From the NCBI RefSeq assembly GCF_043641665.1, contig NC_092193.1:20610784-20674783 (forward strand): a stretch of DNA of 64,000 nt. The letters run 5' to 3'. A program made the position numbers and the translations under genes. How positions within the stretch are numbered: the first letter of the stretch is position 1; each line of letters opens with the position of its first letter. Shown piece by piece: positions 36,001 to 64,000 of the stretch. Source of the stretch: Enoplosus armatus. Its lineage: Eukaryota; Chordata; Actinopteri; Centrarchiformes; Enoplosidae. The notes beneath the pieces were generated by a model. It did not search any database and had not been told where the DNA came from. It saw only the letters and a list, made by a program, of their open reading frames with translations.

Positions 36001-37592
36001 TTCCAGATCAAACCTACACCCTTGCTTGCCAAATGATTTTCACATGGTGGGGAAAGGGATGCAAACCATTGGCTGTTTAGAGCAGTAAAAAAAAAAGAAA
36101 AAAAAAGTGCATCATCATTTTCTTAAATACAAACAGTATGGTTTGCAAAAATGGTTAGCGGTGATGTAAAATACACAGTATGATTTATGATTTGTAGTAA
36201 ATGGGACAGAATTTTTGGGTAAACATGGTCCATTTACACATTTTCTGAATATGACAGTGTTGTAGTTTAGACTTGTGAAGGGACGCTGCAGATAAGGCTG
36301 GCAACATTCCATATTTCTGTTATTGTCAACAAACCCCATGAAAGCCAACCAATGTGTCAGTCCATCTCTTAATACTGTCTGTACCCTGTCTGTGGCTCTC
36401 AGCCATCGTCACAAATATATACCCTTTTTTTTTTCTTTCTAAAAATCGAATTAAAACATCAGGACACTGAAGTATTTATTAAACGTCACTCAAACAGGAG
36501 GAAATTTAGCAGGGACTATTTTCAGCTGTGGATTAAGCATTTAAGCACGAGCACAATGTGAAGCATTAGGAAAACATACTGTATACATGTAATGAGGTAT
36601 TTCAAACTGTTTTATTTGAGTGACCCTCTAATGTCAGACATCATCAGCTTCTTACTGTCATATTGTAGATGTAAATACTGACTTCCAACCAATCACAGCA
36701 TCACTTCCGTTTCTTTCACTTTTCTTTCTTTTTTTTTCCCCAGGCCACTTAAAAGCCAAAATAACTGGCTGGATTTTACCAAAAACATTTTACCACTAAG
36801 ATCTTCCCTCCAATTGTTGAATCTGCAGACATTATACAAATATTAAAGAGATTAGTCGTCCAAGATGAAGAAAAAAAAAAAAATGAACCAAGGCATGTTT
36901 ACCAAGAAGCTTCGCTTGCTGAGGCCACAAATGTAGGAGAGAACACACGGATAATATCGAAGGCTTCATTCGTAATCGCAGTATTACGCCCCCTGCTGAA
37001 AACGTGTTTACATTGTTTCCCTTTTATTTATGGGTTTAATGCATTACTAATTGTTTTCCCATAATCCAATATTTAAGATTGACCGCCGTTACAAATTCAA
37101 ATCAGGATGATATAGCATTTCTTCTCCTGTTTTCTGCCGAACTTTAGACCTGCTGCACGCAACAAAGTGATTTGAACTAGTCTCAACATTAATGTCAGTG
37201 CTTTAGCTTTAGCATTAGCGTCAAAATCAATGTGTGATTTTCATTAATTTATACAGTAGCAGGATGTAGTGTGAAAATCTAGTGAGTTCACTTTCAGATT
37301 GTGATGAAGTTGGAACATGTATATATATATGTTTGTGTGTTGTTGTCGTCCAAATGTTTTTGTTTTTTACTCTGTAGAGGTAGATTTTGTATGACGCACC
37401 CTAAATGATTTTCTCTCACCACGCGCTGATTGAGACGTAGCTCCAGTGCTCTGCCTGTAAAGATGATTTAGGCCTGGCCGAGAGGCCCACAATGTTTGAA
37501 GTGTTTTAATTTTGATGTTAATGTTCAAACAAAACTTGACCTTCTGAGGGGGAAAAAAAAGGACGTTTGTACTGACTGACTGGTGCTCACTG

Positions 37593-37598
37593 AATAAA
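37593..37598 (+). terminator. col15a1: Distal AATAAA, likely main col15a1 poly(A) signal
   Basis: The context tgaataaatgtcttatttt is followed by gtgttttttttttt, a typical signal plus U/GU-rich downstream element. It lies 3.0 kb after the stop codon. Confidence 0.5.
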
Positions 37599-38309
37599 TG
37601 TCTTATTTTGTGTTTTTTTTTTTAATGTGGTGACCGCGTCAGTGTCCTTCACTGTATGTCCATCAAAACCTATACATGTTATTCCCACGTTTTGTTTTTA
37701 ATATGCAGTTTAAAATTACACACTGTTGAAATCTACCCGGCAGATATTTATTTTCAAATATACGAAAAAAGGGTATGCAGAAGTATGAACACTCCATGTA
37801 TCACAAGGGCCTCCTTTTGTCAGTGAGAAATATTTAATCAAAATTTCATATCTTCCAAGTTGCAACACTCATAGCTCTAGTAATTCTGCCCTTTTAGCCA
37901 TGAAATGCAAATTGTGAACGATTTCGATAGAATCTCAATGGACTCCGCATGGTGTTGACATGTAGAAGTTAAGTGTGAGGTTAAAGGTGTAAAAAAAAAA
38001 AACAAATCTCTGCATCTCAAAAGGTCAACTCCAGTGAAGTCCTCTCTATGTATTTTTTTTAGAATCAGAAATGTTAGAAACTTAGTCGAGTTGGACCGTA
38101 AACCAACGTGCAGATACGTGAATTAGTTAGTTCAACATGGATGCTGTTCTATTCCATTCTGCATACCAATTTTCACACGTTAAAGTGACACTATGGAACC
38201 TTTTAGAGAAGAAACACTATATTCCTTTTGCAAATGAAAAGTTTAATTTATAAGCAATACAAAAAGCGCCCTTGCCCCGTTCAGTACACTCAGTAGTTTT
38301 GCTTCTACG

Positions 38310-38755
38310 GCCTTTCTCGGTGTGGTATGACCAGCAGCTTGTGGTGGCTAACGTTATCCAAGTTTGGGCGTTGCTCTGAAACGCCGAATGATGGACGTCT
38401 GGAAATAATCTAAATCAAGAACGCTAGGAAATTAAAGAAAATGAAATGTGCTATTCTGTAGTAATACCTGTGGTCACAGAGGGCGCTGTTTAGCAACTTC
38501 AAACTGTAACTTCCTTCCTCTCCCTTTAAACTACGCTAAAATAATGCTGAGTTGTTTTACTGTATTTAACTTTGCTGTAACTTTTGCTGAACATCGGCCA
38601 CTGTGGCAACAGAAGACAATCAGAGAATAATGGTGAATGCTAAACGTTAGTGTAACAGCATTCAGTGAGCGAACGCCAATGAAGCCATTTGTATCTAAAG
38701 TGTGCTAACATTAGCTAGTTAGCCGGCCACTGGTCATACCAGATCAAGTAAGACT
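38310..38755. repeat. Fold-back element between col15a1 and xrn1
   Basis: Ggtatgaccagcagcttgtg then gtggctaacgtta near 38324-38356 is answered in inverted orientation by taacattagctagttagccg then gccactggtcatacc near 38706-38742. The roughly 350-nt interior has no coding potential. It is possibly a MITE-like element, class unknown. Confidence 0.5.
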
Positions 38756-40494
38756 GTAGCAGCTAAATCCCGGTGTATTGAGCGAGAGTGTGTTTCATTG
38801 CTTTGGAATTCAACTTTTCATTTTAGGAAGCAGATTTTGTTGTTTCTTCATTCAACAACGTCTCAATTTAAATGTCAATAAAAAAAAAACCCAGTTGGCT
38901 GTGATCTGTCCATGGTTGTTCTCCTACTTAGGATAAGTAAAGTAAATAAAAATTAAATAAGAATTCAAAAAAAAAAAGAAAAGAAAGAAAAAATGAACTG
39001 GCAGTGAGCACAGTTTCTGATGCCCAAAAGAAGCAGCCTCGTTGTAACAAAAGATGCATTTTAATTAAATGGATATGTACAACACATTCCTGAATCAAAA
39101 CAGCAATTATGTCTTCATATTGAGAAGTCTCTACTTTGTTTTGTCTCCAAAAAAAACAACAACAACAAAAAAACAACAGATACACAACAGGTGTGCTCCA
39201 AAATGTTTTAAAACCTCCCCTTATTGCACCAGAGCCTTCTAGACTTGAGTCCCAGGGTCGGCGTAAGGATAATCAGCCTTAAAAACAACAAACACTGCCA
39301 AAATCATAATGTACGCACGTGTCCCTCAACACAAGGACAAAGTAAATACACTTAGTACTAGTCGCTACAGCTGCTTCCATCAATGGAGCTCCACCACAAA
39401 CATTATTGAAACAAGATTTCGTCAGGTTGCTTAGAAAAGCTGTCTATAAAAAGGGCATCCAATAAAATCCATAGCTTGAAGAAAAAAAAAGAAAAGAAAA
39501 ACCTTTAAAAATGAATGAGATTTTATATGTACGTGTGCTTGTGTGAATAAGTCCAGATGCGCATAAGCCACGAATTTAAAAAGAAATTAGCCAAACAGCT
39601 CCAGAAATCCACCAGCCAAGACCTGGAAGAACGTCACCAAAAGCATCTTACAGACACTCCCATTAGAGGGCACGTAATGTAAAATAGAAGTGATTTAAAT
39701 ACATCAGTCCTCATCATACAACACGGCTACAATGCTGTCTGACTGCATTTACACAGATACAAATATAGCCTGTTTTCAACCCTTAAGGTACTTTTTTTCC
39801 TCCCCTTTGCACTTAATCAAGATAATTGATGGTAACGACTGATGAAGTTGTAAAGGAAGCTGCTCAATTATTAGCCGTGTGTGCTTCTGGAGTCCTTACG
39901 CCACACACACCTCCGAGGGGGGCCACTAAGAGTACTACAATAACACAATAAACACCTAGAAATAAAAACTTTGGACAAATTGGGAACATGACTGTATGCG
40001 ACATTAGTCACGTGTCAGAAATCTTCACACAATGAATAAAATCCTGACTGTTCAATCTAAGATGTCAACAGTACATAGAGTTATAAACTGTGTGAGCTCC
40101 CTTACTCACAAGAAAAAGAAGTCCAATCTTAAAACATACATTAGTGTAAGCACAAAAAATTGGGAGGGGGGGGGTAAATATTTTTTGCACCCGTGTAAAA
40201 ATCAGCCATAACCTCATGGCGCTATTCAATTAAAAAACAAACCAACAAAAAGATTTGTATCAAGTTGCTTTTGGAATCTGGCAGTGTAAGGGTTCCTGTA
40301 GGCCCAGCAGAGCTCACTCAGCAAATACGGCCGATTAGTTTGTAGAATCAAATTTTAAAAAAGGACTTCTTCACAAGGTCCAGTCTATAAAAAAATAAAA
40401 TGGACAAATCTGGCAATTTTTAACACTTTTTGGTTATGTGCTGGTGTAAAACAGCTCTGAGAATGGCATTATCGTCGGTGTGTGTATATCTATA

Positions 40495-40497
<3 letters not shown>

Positions 40498-40549
<52 letters not shown>
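40498..40549 (+). repeat. (TG)26 microsatellite
   Basis: This is a perfect dinucleotide run in the tail-to-tail interval. Confidence 0.95.
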
Positions 40550-40550
<1 letters not shown>

Positions 40551-41571
40551 GGGGGCATTATTCTAATAATTTCTCATGTCATAATTCAACTTTTTACTTT
40601 GGCTGTCGGTAACCAAACCATTATAAAGAAAAGTATAAAAATGCGGCAAGGCGTCAGAAGTCTGCAGGACATAAAAGGCTTAAACTTGATGGGATATAAA
40701 GATCACAACACACAGGGAAACATTACTACAGGTAATCCATGTTGGCCTGATTAACACCACTGATCCAAACCTGACGAAGCGAATGCATTTTGATACAAAT
40801 AGCCATAATAGAAGGCCTGTTTTTAAGCAGAATGAATACACCAACAACCCCCCCCCTCCCCCCACACCCTAAAAAAAACAAAACAAGGCCAACACGGCAT
40901 CATATTCAAACTCAGTATTAAGTTCACCAGGAACAGCAGGAAGTAGTTGCCACAGCGTTGCCAAATCTGAGGCTAGAGTGTGAGGAGGGCTTCTACCACG
41001 GCTGCATGTCTCTGAGAACCAAGGTCCAAGTTTGACTGAAGAGCCCCCTATCTGTGCGACCGGATGCATGATTAATCGCAACACACCCGCCGCTCTCAAG
41101 TGCGCGTTCTCCGGCTACGCTGCTAAAGGCAACAGCAGCACCTAAAGTCAGTGAGAACGCCTCTCGGCTGGAAATATACAAAGCAACATCTTACAGAGGT
41201 GTAGATGGACGGCGCCAAGACTCATACAAGGGGCTGTTAGACATTAACACTGATGTCTAATTCTGCGGGCTGTATTAATGCCGCCGCAGAAAACTTTGTT
41301 GGGTTTTCCTCTGAGCTACTTATTTGGTTTCAACGCGCTGGCACGAGTACGTAGTGGTGGCATTTATTTATGTATTCTTCCACTTTGTCCTCTAAAAGTG
41401 CACATTTAACGAAGACGATGCACTTTTAAGGCAGTGTTTCACTCCACTGCAACGCAGACCACAGTATGTAAATAGTTGTTTTTGTAAAGAAAATGTAGTC
41501 AGAAGATTGTTTTCGAGTATAACCTAACATACTTAGTTCACTGTTCATGTGTTAAAAAGGAAAAACTACAG

Positions 41572-41577
41572 TTTATT
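41572..41577 (-). terminator. xrn1: Candidate xrn1 poly(A) signal
   Basis: AATAAA on the minus strand, about 885 nt after the stop codon. A second lies at 41363-41368. I cannot choose between them or exclude more distal sites. Confidence 0.35.
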
Positions 41578-42461
41578 ACAACTCGGGTTTGATTTTCGTA
41601 GTTCTGGCCAGCAGCTCTATCAGTTATAACGTTGTACTCAAGTATCTGATGAGATCTTGGAACATGGCAACATCACGAAAAAAAAAAGAAAAAAAAGGTC
41701 AAAAGAAGCAACAAAACCCGAGCAGTCAGAGAATCAGACGGGTAGTAAACGAGCTCAGTTCTACCAGACTGGCTGCCACTTTGTTTGTTTCCATCTGATC
41801 GTCTAACTGCTCGTATGTGCTGCCCTTCTGGAGCGACGCCGCCATGTTCCGTGGTTAGCGTAGCTAACGTTAGCGTTAATAGCCAGAGCTACAGGCTGTA
41901 AAAAGCATAGTTTTAGTACGCTGAATAGTAATAGCACTAATATTCTGATTCAAAGAAATATGTTTTTTAATTGATTTTGCTGAGAAGAGGAATCGATCTA
42001 TGAAATCAACCTCTTTCTAGGGAAAAGGAGGGGGGGGGGCTCTTATTCCTATCCACGTCAGTAAGCACAGTGTACAGCAACCTGTAGGCTCACACCGGCC
42101 ACAAACAAGCTTCAGAAGGCAACATTTCGGGGGGGGGGGGAGTGGAGGACTACAATAGCCAGGTTTGGTAGACTCAAGTGAAGGGACAATGGAATTCTGT
42201 CATATGACTGAGTTGCGTTTTGAGTAAAAGTGGGAATAATTTAGTTTGCTCGAGTGCACAACGTTAGACAAGAAAAAAACAAAACAAGTTGCTCCCTCCA
42301 CCCAGTTGAAGCTGCTTCAGCGCTGAAATGCTGAGTGAAAAGAAACTTCCACATTGACGAGGGTCTGATCAGAGACGCCGAGTCTGGCTTAAAACAGCAG
42401 CTTAAAAACACCACCTCTCTCTCTCCTCACACACACACACACACACACACAGAGCAGCTCA

Positions 42462-59034
<16,573 letters not shown>

Positions 59035-59300
59035 CTTCACCACGAAAGTCTCGACGTCTGGATCAAATTAGTCAACACTAGCTATGTGGATAACTAAATA
59101 CGGTCAAGGTTTAACTGGGTAACATGAGAACTTGAGTCCGGTTTTGTTTCCAACGGCCGCTAACTAGCTAGTTGTCCGTGGTCCGTCTGCTAAAACATTC
59201 CGCCGCCACTCAGGAAAACAGTCGTTCCATTTTTTTCCCCCCTATTGATCTTGTCCTGTCCTCCGTCACTACAGTTGTCTCTATGGAAACCCATTCCCGC
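59035..59300 (-). promoter_or_regulatory. xrn1: xrn1 5' UTR and presumptive promoter
   Basis: The sequence upstream of the start codon has several CpGs (ccgcctgc-type and gccgccactc text on either strand), consistent with a housekeeping promoter lacking TATA. The transcription start cannot be placed. Confidence 0.4.
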
Positions 59301-61639
59301 CAGAGAATAAATATGAAAAACCCCTCAAAATATTAACATTGAAACAGAAAATAACGAGAAACTAAACCAAAACGTTTACATTATTCAAAAGTCATAATTG
59401 CTTGTACACGCTATATAATTGTTTTGAATGTTAAACATCATAATTTTGACCTGATAATAGTCATAATTATCCTCCTTGTATCAAGAGATACAATCTAATT
59501 TTGACTTGGCTGGTAGACAAGCCACAACCTCAACATTACTCTCTTGTATACTTTCCTGCGCATCCCAAATGTGGACGGGATGTGGCTTTCATTGGTTGGG
59601 CTTTCATCATGATGCTGGACTAATGCATCTAATGCTGGACAAGCCTGGTCACATATGCACAGTATGCACAGGCCCTTATGTTTTTTTTTTAACAGTTTAA
59701 CTTGAGAAAACATTTAAAAACAGGTGTTTATGTTGCCTGATCAGACGTCTCTGCAGGACTGTGCAGACGTATTACAGACTGATTGACCAGCGTCTCTCTC
59801 AATCGTAAAGACATAGGACTCACAGAAGCCATTTTTACATGCAACAGTAAATCCCAGGTGTAAATGATTCAAATGAATGATAGCTGAATTTCATTTCTTT
59901 GGTTTCAGAGTTGTGGTATTGTGCATGTTGGCTCACACTGTCATGGCTTACTGGGACACCTGTGCTTTTCCTACTGTGACAGGTCAAAATGTTTACACGT
60001 TTATAGTCCTTATTAGAGATGGATTCAAATGCTCTCTTATTACAATGCATAGGTCTTGTGTATGGTTCAGTCTGTGGTATATATATATGTATAAACCATA
60101 AATTCATTTATATACTGTGAGAATCTGTTTCTTTATAATTTGATCATGTAATATTTAAGTTTGCGCACGACTCAAGGGTAAACCAACACGCTCTGTGATC
60201 AACACCATCAATATCACCATGACTACCTCAATTTATTGGCAATGAATGAAGTAGTAGGTATTTTTTAAAGAAATAATCAAATGTTACATGGCACATATGA
60301 TATTCATTATTGGTACTTAACCAAATTAATGTCCCATTAATTAACAAACAGACATGATATTTAGTTTTCAGCTGCTACAGATGAGTTCTGGGAGACTGAA
60401 GATTTAACAGCTTCAAACACCTCGTATGACACCCATAACCCAACACAACTCTTACATACCTTTTGGTTATTTTAAGGATTCTCACTTGTGCGACCAATAA
60501 AAATACGACCAAACACAACAAAATTGTTTCGAAATAATTTATTCAGTTATACAAATACAAAAACACCTCTCTCATTCAGTTATCATAAAATAGGTTCGTC
60601 TTGGCGGTGTTTTCCCCAAACCCTCTCGATGTCGAAGCTGACAGCACTTTGCCTGAAGTGGCTCAATGCAGCTCAGTTCAGATCCGACGTTTCAACCTAC
60701 AGTATGCGAAGAGTAATTCAATTGCTACTTTAAAAAGAACTAAATCTGATTGTGTGAGGTTCTCATTTTTCAACAAACAGCTCACGTACGTGGAAAAATA
60801 ATCCAGTTTGATGCAGCGTTGCAGATCAACGCCTTACGTTACATGAGAATCGCTGCGATCGAAGGCGGACACGTCATGAAATCTTGTTTTGTTCCGATAG
60901 CAACAGAAATATCAGAGGAGCTTCTCCATATTTCCACTGGTCGTCCTTGATTTCCCTATACACTACCTCACGTTCTACCCTCTTAAGCCAGGAAAGGAAC
61001 TGACGATACGCTTGACAGAATGAAATTCAAGTCATATTTATTAAAACTGGTTTCTCTCAAATCTCAAAAAACACAAAAACTACACATGAAGGGGGAAAAC
61101 AAAGGACTGACAAACAAAGGGGGGATTAAAAGACACCATTTTTGCATGTCGCTTTGTCTTGTGCTTTGGCCTTTAAAAGGGAAAATGCATCACACCAGTA
61201 GCGTTTGGCTGGATGTACCCTTGAGAGCAACAGCTTAATAAAAAAAAAGGTACATGTTTTGATTTGACCTAAAACCATAAAGAGGTGTTCTATTGTAGCC
61301 GATATAACTTTACTGAAGAGAAACAAAAAATGCTTTCTAAAGTCTCTTGTTCCATTTGTGCCCCAAGCTAGGTCCTCAGTTTTTTTTTTTTTTTGCTGTA
61401 AAATGACAGCACATCTTCTCCTGCTATACTGATGTACTGTTCCAAAGTCTTAACTGCCGTCTGTGATTTGTAGCTCATTAAAATAAGACGGCTTCAGTTT
61501 ATTTCAGCTCTCCCGGGGGTTGTCGGAGTAATCCTAGTCTCTGCAGGCAGCCTGTGCTCTCCCTGCGTCGGGCCGATCCTCTACCAAACAAAGAGAGGCC
61601 GACGGTGGTTCGATCCCGCACTGAAGATACGGTGGGCCT
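59301..61639. other. Intergenic interval and cop1 3' UTR
   Basis: No further gene is recognised. The part next to 61639 should be the cop1 3' UTR (minus strand), with AATAAA at 61503-61498 and 61042-61037. A segment around 59950-59990 repeats text found near 5285. A GC-richer patch at 60595-60960 has open frames in two frames without recognisable homology. Confidence 0.5.
61037..61042 (-). terminator. cop1: Candidate cop1 poly(A) signal
   Basis: AATAAA on the minus strand, 598 nt after the cop1 stop. An earlier AATAAA at 61498-61503 (137 nt after the stop) is an alternative. Confidence 0.35.

Positions 61640-64000
<2,361 letters not shown>

Larger units (their letters stand above)
34587..38900 (+). 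other. col15a1 3' UTR and intergenic interval
   Basis: No coding gene is recognised here. Contents are (AC)n at 34826-34856, (ATT)n at 35158-35181, transposon-like repeat B copy 2 (35290-36000), a fold-back segment (38310-38755) and many poly-A/T runs. Candidate poly(A) signals on the + strand are at 34766-34771 and 37593-37598. The second has a T/TG-rich stretch just downstream, suggesting a 3' UTR of about 3 kb. Confidence 0.55.
38936..42461 (-). other. xrn1: xrn1 3' UTR and downstream sequence
   Basis: No gene is recognised. On the minus strand, AATAAA lies at 41577-41572 and 41368-41363, and an ATTAAA-type signal lies near 39061, so a long 3' UTR (0.9 to about 3.4 kb) is possible. (TG)26 sits at 40498-40549, and G or C runs lie at 40168-40175, 40849-40862 and 42129-42140. 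Confidence 0.45.

Noticed and set aside
60595..60960. Overlapping open frames downstream of cop1
   Set aside because: No splice pattern, homology or start context that I can support; left as intergenic.

Overview
The window is vertebrate nuclear DNA, most likely from a percomorph-type teleost. Coding sequence is split into many short exons with GT-AG introns of about 80-2900 bp. The DNA is full of (CA/TG)n microsatellites and carries several interspersed repeats that look like common fish elements. I reconstructed three protein-coding genes exon by exon. Every junction I list has GT and AG at the intron ends and keeps the reading frame. Family assignments rest on remembered mammalian orthologues, not on a search.

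Layout. (1) 1 to about 7.3 kb: no gene recognised; microsatellites and repeat copies. (2) 7634-34586, + strand: complete col15a1 (collagen XV alpha-1), 44 coding exons, 1435 residues. It has a signal peptide, a Ser/Thr/Pro-rich extension, a thrombospondin-N/laminin-G-like domain, an acidic linker, interrupted Gly-X-Y segments, a trimerisation domain and a C-terminal endostatin-like (restin) domain. (3) 34.6-42.5 kb: tail-to-tail interval holding the 3' UTRs of col15a1 and xrn1, plus a transposon-like repeat that is an inverted partner of one inside col15a1 intron 4. (4) 42462-59034, - strand: complete xrn1 (cytoplasmic 5'-3' exoribonuclease), 41 coding exons, 1707 residues, essentially the human length. 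(5) 59.0-61.6 kb: xrn1 5' flank and presumptive cop1 3' UTR. (6) 61640-63233, - strand: the last five coding exons of cop1 (E3 ubiquitin ligase, WD40 C-terminus); the rest of the gene lies beyond the window.

The genes are unrelated in function: one secreted basement-membrane proteoglycan, one mRNA-decay nuclease and one ubiquitin ligase. I saw no operon, CRISPR array, prokaryotic system, tRNA or rRNA. The points most worth a second look are: a 59-residue Ser-Gly-rich exon in col15a1; an RGDS motif in an exon whose 3' splice site is a (TG)n tract; a stop-free, frame-preserving 114-nt intron in xrn1; a 5' splice site of xrn1 that opens a 112-nt (GT)n tract; a possible double-stranded-RNA-binding fold in the xrn1 tail; and a pair of inverted transposon-like copies about 22 kb apart.
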